The notes beneath the pieces are model-generated. The model made no database searches, was not told the origin of the DNA, and saw only the letters and a program-made list of their open reading frames with translations. Shown here in pieces: positions 52,952-60,911 of a DNA stretch of 64,000 nt (its first letter is position 1; each line of letters starts with the position of its first letter). A program made the position numbers and the translations under genes. The DNA comes from VBDM01 sp035519135. GTDB lineage: Bacteria; Pseudomonadota; Gammaproteobacteria; Burkholderiales; SG8-39. Location of the stretch: positions 1 through 64,000 of the forward strand of contig DATIWX010000100.1 in the NCBI GenBank assembly GCA_035519135.1, written 5' to 3'.

Positions 52952-54262
52952 GTGAGTCGTCCACATCAGATCGTCATCGTCGGGGGCGGCGCTGGAGGGC
53001 TTGAGCTCGCGACGCGCGCCGGTGACCGCTTCGGACGCTCGGGGCGCGCCGCCGTCACTCTGGTGGACCAGAACGAGACCCATCTGTGGAAGCCTCTGCT
53101 GCACGAGGTCGCGGCCGGCAGCATGGATATTCACGCGCATCAGCTCGACTACCTCGCGCAAGCGCGCTGGCATCACTTCAATTTCTGGTGCGGGGCGCTG
53201 CAGGGGCTCGATCGGAAGCGCCGCGAGATTGCGGTGGCTCCCACGCTGGACGAGCGTGGCGCCGAGGTCATCCCGCCCCGCAGGCTGCCTTATGACACCC
53301 TGGTGATCGCGATCGGCAGCGTCGCCAATACCTTCGGCGTTCCCGGGGTCGCCGAGCATGCCTTTGCGCTGGAATCCGCGGCCGAGGCGGACCGATTTCA
53401 CCGGCGTCTCATCAACGCCTGCATCGGGGCCAACTACCGTTCCGAAAACGCGCCGGCGCGGCTGCGTGTGGTCATCGTCGGAGGCGGGGCGACCGGCGTC
53501 GAGCTCGCGGCCGAGCTTCACAACACCACGCGCGTGCTGGCCGCTTACGGTCTGGAGAACATAGACCCGCAGCACTTTCTCCAGATCACTCTTCTGGACG
53601 CGGGCCCGCGGGTCCTACCGATGCTTCCGGAACGCATAGCGAGGGCGGTGACAGGGGCGCTCGAGGACATCGGCGTGCGGGTTGCCTGCTCCGAGCAGGT
53701 GGTCGAAGTCACGGCGCGCGAGGTGAAGACCCGCAGCGGCAATGTCTTTGCTGCCGATCTCGCAGTTTGGACCGCGGGAATCAAGGGAGCGGACCTTCTG
53801 AAGGACCTTGACGGGCTCGAGACCAACCGGATCAATCAGCTGGTGGTTCTGCCGACTTTGCAGTCGACGCGCGATCCGGACGTCTTTGCCTTGGGCGACT
53901 GCTCGGCGTTTCCCCGCGAGGGGATGGAGCCGGCCGTGCCGCCGGCGGCGCAGGCGGCACACCAGGAGGCTTCGCATCTCCTGCGTTCGATCTCGCGGCG
54001 GCTGGACGGGCGGCCGCTCGCCCCCTTCCGCTACCGGGACTTCGGGTCGCTGGTGTCGCTCGGCGAGTTCAGCACCATCGGGTCGCTGATGGGATTTCTT
54101 TCGGGCAGGAGCTATCGGGTCGAAGGCTGGTTCGCGCGCATCATGTACCTCTCGCTGTACAAGATGCATCTCTACGCCTTGCACGGGCCGATCGGCGTGG
54201 TCCTCGATACGCTGGCGCGCTTCCTCAAGCGGGGCACCGAACCGAGGGTCAAGTTGCACTGA
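52952..54262 (+). CDS. ndh: Type II NADH:quinone oxidoreductase (NDH-2)
   Basis: A 436-residue flavoprotein with two Rossmann motifs, GGGAGG (11-16) for FAD and 'VVIVGGGATGVELAAEL' for NADH. 'VWTAGIKG' and 'VFALGDCSAF' follow, and a C-terminal membrane-binding part 'RIMYLSLYKMHLYALHG'. It feeds electrons to the quinone pool without pumping protons. The GTG at 52952 was chosen because the Rossmann strand begins right after it; an upstream frame extension would overlap gluQ. The stop overlaps the next start (TGATG). Confidence 0.92.
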   Translation: MSRPHQIVIVGGGAGGLELATRAGDRFGRSGRAAVTLVDQNETHLWKPLLHEVAAGSMDIHAHQLDYLAQARWHHFNFWCGALQGLDRKRREIAVAPTLDERGAEVIPPRRLPYDTLVIAIGSVANTFGVPGVAEHAFALESAAEADRFHRRLINACIGANYRSENAPARLRVVIVGGGATGVELAAELHNTTRVLAAYGLENIDPQHFLQITLLDAGPRVLPMLPERIARAVTGALEDIGVRVACSEQVVEVTAREVKTRSGNVFAADLAVWTAGIKGADLLKDLDGLETNRINQLVVLPTLQSTRDPDVFALGDCSAFPREGMEPAVPPAAQAAHQEASHLLRSISRRLDGRPLAPFRYRDFGSLVSLGEFSTIGSLMGFLSGRSYRVEGWFARIMYLSLYKMHLYALHGPIGVVLDTLARFLKRGTEPRVKLH

Positions 54263-55056
54263 TGGTCGGCTCGCTCGTCAAGGTCGTCGCTTGCGTAGCC
54301 CTCGGCGTGATCCTCCTGATCTGGCTTTTCCAGGAGCGCATGATCTTCTTCCCTCGCCCGCTAGAACACCGGCCGGCGCAGCGTTCCGACGTCGAAGAGG
54401 TCACGCTGCCGGGCGCGGACGGGGTCAGGCTCCGGGGCTGGCTGGTGAAAGGCAAGGGCGCGCCTGCGCCGCTCGTGATCTATTTCGGCGGGAATGCGGA
54501 GGAGGTGTCATGGCTGGTCGAGGTCGCGTGGAAATTTGGCGGCTGGTCCCTGCTGCTCGTGAACTATCGCGGCTATGGCGAGAGCGAGGGCAAACCCGGC
54601 GAGCGGGAACTCCTGGCGGACGCTATCGCCATTCACGACTATGCGAGGCGGCGTCCCGACGTAGACCCCGGGCGCATCGTCGCCATGGGCCGCAGCCTGG
54701 GGAGCGGTGTAGCCGTACACCTTGCGGCGGAGCAGTCCCTGCGCGGGGTGATCCTGGCGTCGCCCTACGACAGCCTGGGCGCAGTGGCCAAGCGCCACTA
54801 TCCCTTCCTGCCGATATCCCTTTTGCTTCGCCACCGTTTCGATTCGCTTGCACGCGCGGTGCAAATCGATACGCCCCTGCTGTGCCTGGTCGCCGCGGAG
54901 GACCGGATCATTCCCGCGTCGCACTCGCGCGCTCTATTCGAAGCCTGGCGCGGCCCGAAGACGTGGCGCGAGGTCCCGCGCGCCGATCACGACAGCGTCG
55001 CGGGTGAACCCGAATACTGGAGCGCGATTGCCGATTTCCTGGGGTCGGTGCGGTGA
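54262..55056 (+). CDS. Membrane-anchored alpha/beta hydrolase
   Basis: A 264-residue protein with an N-terminal membrane helix (about 5-24) and an alpha/beta hydrolase fold. The nucleophile is Ser145 in GRSLGSG, with the later Asp in 'AAEDRI' and His in 'ADHDSV' completing the triad. It is similar to the BEM46/YfhR group. The substrate is unknown. It is coupled to ndh by overlap. Confidence 0.85.
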   Translation: MVGSLVKVVACVALGVILLIWLFQERMIFFPRPLEHRPAQRSDVEEVTLPGADGVRLRGWLVKGKGAPAPLVIYFGGNAEEVSWLVEVAWKFGGWSLLLVNYRGYGESEGKPGERELLADAIAIHDYARRRPDVDPGRIVAMGRSLGSGVAVHLAAEQSLRGVILASPYDSLGAVAKRHYPFLPISLLLRHRFDSLARAVQIDTPLLCLVAAEDRIIPASHSRALFEAWRGPKTWREVPRADHDSVAGEPEYWSAIADFLGSVR

Positions 55057-55131
55057 GCTCTCCCACGTGAAGCCCCTGTTATACTTCCCGCACTGCAATA
55101 CTTCCCGACTGAAGGTTCCGGAGACTACCGC

Positions 55132-55512
55132 GTGGCAACCATCGCTTTGACGAAGGACAATTTCGAGCAAGTCGTGAACGGCAACGACATGGTCATCGTC
55201 GATTTCTGGGCGCCCTGGTGCGGCCCGTGCAAGGGGTTTGCCCCCGTGTTCGATGCGGCCTCGGAGAAGCACTCCGACATAGTGTTCGGCAAGGTCAACA
55301 CCGACGACGAGCAGGAGCTGGCCGCCTCCTTCGGCATCCGTTCGATACCGACGCTCATGCTTTTTCGCGAGAAGGTGATTCTTTTCTCGCAGGCCGGCGC
55401 GCTGCCGGGCGCCGCACTCGAGCAGGTCATCACCAAAGGCAAGGAGCTCGACATGGCGGCCGTGCACAAGGAGATCGCCGAGCGCGAGGCCGCCGCCCCG
55501 GAGAAGACCTAG
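55132..55512 (+). CDS. Thioredoxin
   Basis: A 126-residue thioredoxin with active site WCGPC (Cys30, Cys33) and cis-Pro in 'SIPTLML'. The C-terminal extension is Glu/Ala-rich. No signal peptide, so cytoplasmic. The start is GTG. It is a general disulfide reductase; the partner is unknown. Confidence 0.9.
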   Translation: MATIALTKDNFEQVVNGNDMVIVDFWAPWCGPCKGFAPVFDAASEKHSDIVFGKVNTDDEQELAASFGIRSIPTLMLFREKVILFSQAGALPGAALEQVITKGKELDMAAVHKEIAEREAAAPEKT

Positions 55513-55531
55513 GTGGAGCCCGGCAAATAAA

Positions 55532-55560
55532 AAAGGGCAGGGAAACCGCTCCTGCCCTTT
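55532..55560. terminator. Bidirectional Rho-independent terminator
   Basis: AAAGGGCAGG and CCTGCCCTTT form a 10-base-pair stem with A- and T-runs at the ends. It lies between the convergent thioredoxin gene and the small Lys-rich gene. Confidence 0.85.
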
Positions 55561-55578
55561 CCTGATGCGTCGGAAGCC

Positions 55579-55779
55579 TTACTTCTTTTCGTCTTTCTTC
55601 GCGCCGTCTTTCTTCGCGGCCTTCTTGTCGCTCTTCTTCGCTTTCTTCGTGTCCTTGCCGTCGCCCTTCTTCATCTCGTCCTTCTTCATCGGTTGTGCAC
55701 CGGTGTGGGAGGCCGCGACCGCAAACCCACTCGACACCGCGAAGACCGCGGCTACCAACAACGACAATAGCTTCTTCAT
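55579..55779 (-). CDS. Small secreted Lys/Asp-rich protein
   Basis: A 66-residue protein with a signal peptide (about 1-23, cut after AVAA) and a mature part of about 43 residues made mostly of Lys, Asp, Gly and Ala ('MKKDEMKKGDGKDTKK'). It is similar to the short MKKD-type repeat proteins of Betaproteobacteria. A GAGGAGA site lies 7 bases before the ATG. The function is unknown; binding of polyanions or metal is possible. Confidence 0.7.
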   Translation of the reverse strand: MKKLLSLLVAAVFAVSSGFAVAASHTGAQPMKKDEMKKGDGKDTKKAKKSDKKAAKKDGAKKDEKK

Positions 55780-55880
55780 GCAACGTCTCCTCTGAGCGTT
55801 ATTAGAATGTTCCGGTCACCGGAAGCGGGTCAACCGCGGCGTATCCTAGCATATAGAGCTGAAAATGCGAATGATTCGAC

Positions 55881-55906
55881 GCACCCGGGACATCGGTCCC
55901 GGGTGC
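55881..55906. repeat. 11-base-pair hairpin before the EamA gene
   Basis: GCACCCGGGAC and GTCCCGGGTGC flank an ATCG loop. It lies 40 bases before the GTG of the transporter and is followed by GCTTTCG, a poor T-run. It may be a terminator for upstream antisense reading or a leader element of the transporter. The rest of the 167-base gap shows no feature beyond these. Confidence 0.5.
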
Positions 55907-55946
55907 GCTTTCGCAGCGTCGGCCGTCCTGATGTCGGGGTTTCGAA

Positions 55947-56990
55947 GTGAGTAGAGGGATCGCTTACGCACTGCTCGGGGCGGCCCTTTTTGGCGCCAGC
56001 ACTCCGATCGCCAAGCTCCTCGTGGGAGAGATCGGTCCGCTCATGCTTGCCGGTCTTCTCTATGCAGGCTCGGGGCTGGGACTGGGATCGTGGCTGGTGC
56101 TGCGCCGGTGGATTCGACCTGTGTCCGGCGGGCCCAAGCTCGCGGCGGGCGACTACAAGTGGCTGGCCGGCGCCGTTCTCTCGGGCGGCGTGGTTGGACC
56201 CGTATTGTTGATGCTCGCCCTTTCGTTGGCCTCGGCGTCGACGGTGTCGCTTCTGCTGAACCTGGAAGGGGTATTCACGGCGCTGCTGGCCTGGTTCGTG
56301 TTCCAGGAGAACTTCGACCGGCGCGTTGTGCTGGGCATGCTCTCGATCGTGTGCGGCGGCCTGGTGCTCAGCTGGCCATCGGGCGGGATCGCGACCTCGC
56401 TGCCGGCCCTGGCGGTGGCGGCCGCCTGCCTGTGCTGGGCCATCGACAACAATCTCACACGCAAGATTTCGGCCGGCGATCCGGTCCAGATCGCGGCCAT
56501 TAAGGGCCTGGTTGCCGGCGCGGTCAACCTCTGCGCATCGGTTGCGCTGGGCGCCGGCCGGCCGGCGGCGGATTCCGCGCTGGCCGCGGCGGCGGTCGGC
56601 TTTCTGGGATACGGAGTGAGCCTGGCGCTGTTCGTCGTGGCACTTCGTCTGCTCGGCACGGCGCGAACCGGCGCCTATTTTGCAACCGCGCCTTTCATCG
56701 GCGCGGCGATGGCTTTCGCGCTGCTCGGCGAAGTTCCGGATCCGCTCTTCTGGGTCGCGGCGCTCCTGATCGCGGCGGGCGTCGCGTTGCATCTCTCCGA
56801 ACGTCATCGGCACCTGCACCGTCACGAAGCGCTGGCGCACGCTCATTCGCATACGCACGACGAGCACCATCGCCACGATCACGATTTCGCCTGGGACGGC
56901 TCGGAGCCCCACTCGCACCCTCACGCTCACGTTCCCATTAGCCACAGCCATGAGCACTATCCGGACATACATCATCGGCACGGTCACTGA
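55947..56990 (+). CDS. EamA/DMT-family transporter with a His-rich tail
   Basis: A 347-residue protein. Ten helices in two EamA repeats span about residues 5-282 ('GIAYALLGAALFGASTPIAKLL', 'SASTVSLLLNLEGVFTALLAW'). A tail of about 67 residues follows with 24 His ('HRHLHRHEALAHAHSHTH...'). Such tails bind Ni, Zn or Co in metal transporters, so metal handling is likely, although most DMT proteins export metabolites. The start is GTG. The last 41 bases overlap the next gene in another frame. Confidence 0.85.
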   Translation: MSRGIAYALLGAALFGASTPIAKLLVGEIGPLMLAGLLYAGSGLGLGSWLVLRRWIRPVSGGPKLAAGDYKWLAGAVLSGGVVGPVLLMLALSLASASTVSLLLNLEGVFTALLAWFVFQENFDRRVVLGMLSIVCGGLVLSWPSGGIATSLPALAVAAACLCWAIDNNLTRKISAGDPVQIAAIKGLVAGAVNLCASVALGAGRPAADSALAAAAVGFLGYGVSLALFVVALRLLGTARTGAYFATAPFIGAAMAFALLGEVPDPLFWVAALLIAAGVALHLSERHRHLHRHEALAHAHSHTHDEHHRHDHDFAWDGSEPHSHPHAHVPISHSHEHYPDIHHRHGH

Positions 56991-58158
56991 TTGGCTCCGC
57001 TTCGTCGCGCTCGCGTCGCTCGCGATCACCGCCCATGCCGCGCCCTATGTCCCCAAGGAGGATTCGGCCGTGCTGGAGCGCCTGCCCGTCAGGCCGAGCG
57101 ATCCGGTGGCTCGTGAATTGCAGCAGCTGCGCGCCGAGCTCGCAGCCAACCCCCGCAAGCGGGACGTAGCGATTCGGCTTGCAGAGCGCTATTTTGCGCT
57201 GGCGAACTCGCAGGGCGATCCGCGCTACGTGGGCTATGCCCAGGCGGCGCTCAAGCCTTGGTGGGATACGGCCGCACCTCCGCTCGATGCTCTGGTCATG
57301 CGCGCGATCCTCAAACAGTACAACCACGATTTTTCAGGTGCCCGGCAGGACCTCGTTGCCGCGACGCGCGAGGACCCCGAAAACGCGCTTGCCTGGTCCT
57401 GGCGGGCGGCAATAGATATGGTGCAGGCCGACTACGAGCAGGCGCGCAAGGACTGCCTGGCATTGAGGGACATCGAGCCGGACCTCAATGCCGTCGGCTG
57501 CCTCGCCTACCTGGATGGCACCACCGGGAATGCCGCCATCGCCTATCGTGCGCTTTCGGAAACATTCGCCAGCAGCGGCGACAATTCGCCGCAAATGAGA
57601 GTCTGGGTGCTTACCCGCCTCGCCGAGATGTCGCTGCGCATGGGCAACGCCAAGCAGGCCGAAGAGCACTTCCGCGCCGCCTATTCCGAGCCGGTCAACG
57701 ACCAGTTCCTGCTCGCTGCCTATGCCGATTTTCTCCTCGACCAAGGACGCCCCGATGAAGTCATACCGCTCCTGGTCGACTGGTTCAGGTCGGACATCCT
57801 TCTGCTCCGACTCGCTCTCGCGGAGAAGGCGCTCAGGGCTCCGAAGGCGGCCGAGCACATCGAGGCGCTGAGATCGCGGTTCGAAGCGGCGGCGCTGCGT
57901 GGCGACAAGCTGCACCAGCAGGAAGAGGCGCGCTTCAATCTCTACCTCCTCGGGAACAAGGAGAAGGCGCTCGCGCTCGCTCAAGAGAACTGGAAGCTGC
58001 AGCGCGAGCCGCGCGACGCGCGCATCCTTCTCGAGGCGGCGCTCGCGACGAAGAACCCGGCCGCTGCCAAGGACGCGCTCGATTGGCTCGAGCGCTCCGG
58101 TCACCAGGATCCGGGTCTTCGCATGACTGCGAAGGAACTCGAGGCCCTGAAGCCGTGA
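56950..58158 (+). CDS. Exported TPR-repeat protein
   Basis: A 402-residue protein with a hydrophobic N-terminal segment (about 15-30, 'LRFVALASLAITAHA') and a solenoid of TPR-like helices over about 100-300 ('DFSGARQDLVAATREDPENALAWSWRAAIDMVQADYEQARKDCLAL'). It probably binds proteins in the periplasm. It starts inside the His-rich tail of the upstream gene, and its stop overlaps the HupE-like start (GTGA), so the three genes appear to be one operon. Confidence 0.78.
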   Translation: MSTIRTYIIGTVTDWLRFVALASLAITAHAAPYVPKEDSAVLERLPVRPSDPVARELQQLRAELAANPRKRDVAIRLAERYFALANSQGDPRYVGYAQAALKPWWDTAAPPLDALVMRAILKQYNHDFSGARQDLVAATREDPENALAWSWRAAIDMVQADYEQARKDCLALRDIEPDLNAVGCLAYLDGTTGNAAIAYRALSETFASSGDNSPQMRVWVLTRLAEMSLRMGNAKQAEEHFRAAYSEPVNDQFLLAAYADFLLDQGRPDEVIPLLVDWFRSDILLLRLALAEKALRAPKAAEHIEALRSRFEAAALRGDKLHQQEEARFNLYLLGNKEKALALAQENWKLQREPRDARILLEAALATKNPAAAKDALDWLERSGHQDPGLRMTAKELEALKP

Positions 58159-59288
58159 GGAAGGCGGTGAAAGCCCTGATCGCGGTGTCGCTCGCGCTCG
58201 CCGCGCCGAGCGCGCTCGCGCACAAGCCGAGCGACAGCTACCTTGCGATCAGCGTAGAAGGCACGGAGGTGAGCGGGCAGTGGGACATCGCTCTGCGCGA
58301 CCTCGACTTCGCGATCGGCATCGACGATAACGGCGACGGGAACATCACCTGGGGCGAGGTCAAGGCCCACCACGCCGATATCGCCGCCTATTCCCTGGCG
58401 AGACTGAAGCTGCGTTCGGGTGGCGCCGAATGCCCGGTGCGCGCCGCCGGGTTTCTCGTCGATGACCACAGCGACGGTGCCTATTCGGTGATGCACTTTG
58501 AAGGCGCCTGCAAATTGGAAGCGCCTGCCATCGAGATCAGCTACAGCCTGTTTGCCGACCTCGACCCGCAACACAAGGGTCTGCTGCGCCTGGAGCACGG
58601 CGGCGGCACGCGCACCGGGATCTTCAGCCCGGAACGCGCGACCCAGTCCTTCGAGCTCGAGAAGATCTCGGCCCTGACGCAGTTCTTCGACTACGCACGC
58701 GAGGGCGTGTGGCATATCTGGATAGGTCTCGATCACATATTGTTCCTGCTGTCGCTGCTCCTGCCCGCGGTGCTCGCGTTCGCCGGCGGGCGCTGGCAGG
58801 CGGTCGAGCGCTTCCCGCCGGCCTTCTGGGACGTATTCAAGATCGTCACGTCGTTCACGGTGGCCCACTCGATCACGCTGAGTCTCGCCGCCCTGGGCGT
58901 GATCTCGCTGCCCTCGCGACTGGTCGAATCGGCCATCGCGACTTCCGTGGTCCTCGCCGCGCTCAACAACGTGTTCCCGCTCGTGCACGGGCGGCGCTGG
59001 ATGGTGGCCTTCTTCTTCGGTCTGGTCCACGGCTTCGGCTTTGCGAGCGTGCTCAGGGATCTGGGCCTTCCCCAGAACGCGCTGCTCGTCGCTCTGGTGG
59101 GCTTCAATCTGGGTGTGGAAGGAGGACAACTCGCCATCGTGAGCGCATTCCTGCCCCTGGCCTACTGGCTGCGCGCGAGCTGGTTCTATCGCCGCCTGGT
59201 GTTCATCGGCGGCTCGCTCGCGATTACGGCTGTCGCGGGCACCTGGCTGGTCGAGCGCGCCTTCAACATGAAGATCATCACCCCTTGA
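58155..59288 (+). CDS. HupE/UreJ-like membrane protein with an EF-hand
   Basis: A 377-residue protein with a signal peptide (about 1-22, ending ALA). The N-terminal extracytoplasmic domain carries a full EF-hand loop, D57 to E68 (DDNGDGNITWGE), which should bind calcium. The C-terminal half is a HupE/UreJ_2-type membrane domain of about six to seven helices ('GVWHIWIGLDHILFLLSLLLPAVLAF', 'FFFGLVHGFGFASVL') with conserved His residues. HupE/UreJ proteins move nickel or cobalt, but this longer group is uncharacterised. It follows a His-tailed transporter gene, again pointing to metal. Confidence 0.82.
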   Translation: MRKAVKALIAVSLALAAPSALAHKPSDSYLAISVEGTEVSGQWDIALRDLDFAIGIDDNGDGNITWGEVKAHHADIAAYSLARLKLRSGGAECPVRAAGFLVDDHSDGAYSVMHFEGACKLEAPAIEISYSLFADLDPQHKGLLRLEHGGGTRTGIFSPERATQSFELEKISALTQFFDYAREGVWHIWIGLDHILFLLSLLLPAVLAFAGGRWQAVERFPPAFWDVFKIVTSFTVAHSITLSLAALGVISLPSRLVESAIATSVVLAALNNVFPLVHGRRWMVAFFFGLVHGFGFASVLRDLGLPQNALLVALVGFNLGVEGGQLAIVSAFLPLAYWLRASWFYRRLVFIGGSLAITAVAGTWLVERAFNMKIITP

Positions 59289-59337
59289 TGAAACGCCCGG
59301 GCAGCCTCATATCGCCAGCTTGACAGGGGACGATGCT

Positions 59338-60036
59338 ATGATGGAAATCCGAAAGAGCGGGGACCGCGGCCTCGCCGAACATGGGTGGCTGCGCTCGTAC
59401 CACAGCTTCTCCTTCGCCGATTATTACGATCCCGAGCACATGGGCTTCGGCCATCTGCGGGTGATCAACGAGGATCGCATTCAGCCCGGCACGGGCTTCG
59501 GCACGCACGGCCACCGCGACATGGAGATCATCTCCTACGTGCTCGAGGGGGCGCTCGCCCACAAGGACAGCATGGGGAACGGCTCGACCATCGTTCCGGG
59601 CGACGTGCAGCGCATGAGCGCCGGAAAAGGCGTGATGCACAGCGAGTTCAACCAGTCGAAGAATGGCGTGACACACTTTCTTCAGATCTGGATCGAACCG
59701 AACGTCGCCGGGATCGCGCCAAGCTACGAGCAGAAGCATTTCGATGCGGCCTCGAAGCGAGGGAAGCTCAGGCTGCTCGCCTCGCCCGACGGGCGCGACG
59801 GTTCGGTGACGATCCATCAGGATGCGTTCCTGTACGCGGCTCTTCTCGACGGCGCGGACCGGCTGGTCCACACGCTGCCGCCGGGACGGCGCGCCTACCT
59901 GCACGTCGCGCGGGGCAAGGTGACGGCGAACGGCCAGCCGCTCGATGCGGGGGACGCTTTGAAGGCTGTGAACACCTCCGAGCTGGTGCTGGAACAGGGC
60001 AAGGAGGGCGAAGTCCTCCTTTTCGATCTCGCCTGA
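59338..60036 (+). CDS. Pirin-family protein (YhaK-like)
   Basis: A 232-residue bicupin with the metal motif 'GTHGHRDMEI' (His57, His59) and 'MHSEFN' (His101, Glu103), as in YhaK/pirin quercetin-2,3-dioxygenase-like proteins. The ATG at 59338 has AGGGGA 8 bases upstream; a TTG at 59320 in the same frame is less likely. Biological substrate unknown. Confidence 0.88.
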   Translation: MMEIRKSGDRGLAEHGWLRSYHSFSFADYYDPEHMGFGHLRVINEDRIQPGTGFGTHGHRDMEIISYVLEGALAHKDSMGNGSTIVPGDVQRMSAGKGVMHSEFNQSKNGVTHFLQIWIEPNVAGIAPSYEQKHFDAASKRGKLRLLASPDGRDGSVTIHQDAFLYAALLDGADRLVHTLPPGRRAYLHVARGKVTANGQPLDAGDALKAVNTSELVLEQGKEGEVLLFDLA

Positions 60037-60039
60037 TCC

Positions 60040-60834
60040 ATGCCACGCGACGGAAGCAGAATGCCGGTCGTTTTCTTCGGGCACGGCAGTCCGATGAACA
60101 CGCTGGACCGCAATCCCTACACGGAGGCCTGGCGCCGGATCGGCGAATCGATTCCCGCACCCAAGGCCATCCTGTGCGTGTCCGCGCACTGGTATACCGA
60201 AGGCACCGCCGTCACGGCGATGAGCCTTCCCAAGACGATCCACGACTTCTACGGCTTCCCGCAGGCCTTGTTCGAGGTCCAATACCCGGCGCCGGGCGAA
60301 CCGGAACTCGCGTCACGGGTGCGCGAGTTGCTCGCTCCCCTGGACGTGCGTCTGGACCAGTCGTGGGGGCTGGACCACGGCACCTGGTCGGTGCTGAAGC
60401 ACGCGTATCCGAAGGCGGATGTTCCCGTAGTGCAGCTGAGCATCGACGGCACCCGGCCGCCGCGGTTCCACTACGAAACCGGCCGGCGGCTCGCTCCGCT
60501 GCGCGACGAGGGGATCCTCGTTGTCGGCAGCGGCAACATCGTCCACAACCTGCGCCTGATGCGCCGCGAAGGCGCGCGGGGCTTCGATTGGGCGGTGCGG
60601 TTCAACGAAAGGATCCGCGAGGCGCTCGCCGCCCGCGATCACGGCACCTTGATCGACTTCGCGAAGCTCGGCGAGGACGCACGCCTGTCGCTGCCGACCC
60701 CGGAGCACTACCTTCCGCTTCTCTACGTCGCCGGGCTCCAGGGGGCGGACGAATCGATGGCTTTCCCCGTCGACGGCTATGACCTGGGCTCGATCAGCAT
60801 GCTGACCGCCGTGGCGGGACTGCCGGGCACCTGA
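60040..60834 (+). CDS. LigB/YgiD-family 4,5-DOPA dioxygenase-like protein
   Basis: A 264-residue protein with the class III extradiol pattern: His15 in 'FFGHGSPMN', His50 in 'CVSAHWYTE', 'GLDHGTWSVLKHAYPKADVPVVQLSID' and 'GSGNIVHNLR'. It is close to YgiD, which opens the DOPA ring. It lies 3 bases after the pirin gene, so the two dioxygenase-fold proteins are probably co-expressed. A second ATG at 60061 is possible. Confidence 0.87.
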   Translation: MPRDGSRMPVVFFGHGSPMNTLDRNPYTEAWRRIGESIPAPKAILCVSAHWYTEGTAVTAMSLPKTIHDFYGFPQALFEVQYPAPGEPELASRVRELLAPLDVRLDQSWGLDHGTWSVLKHAYPKADVPVVQLSIDGTRPPRFHYETGRRLAPLRDEGILVVGSGNIVHNLRLMRREGARGFDWAVRFNERIREALAARDHGTLIDFAKLGEDARLSLPTPEHYLPLLYVAGLQGADESMAFPVDGYDLGSISMLTAVAGLPGT

Positions 60835-60911
60835 GAGGCGCCCTCCGGAGGCCCTCCGCCCTCCGTGTCGCTCGCGCATAATGCGGGGCATCGCTCCTAG
60901 CGGATCGTGCC

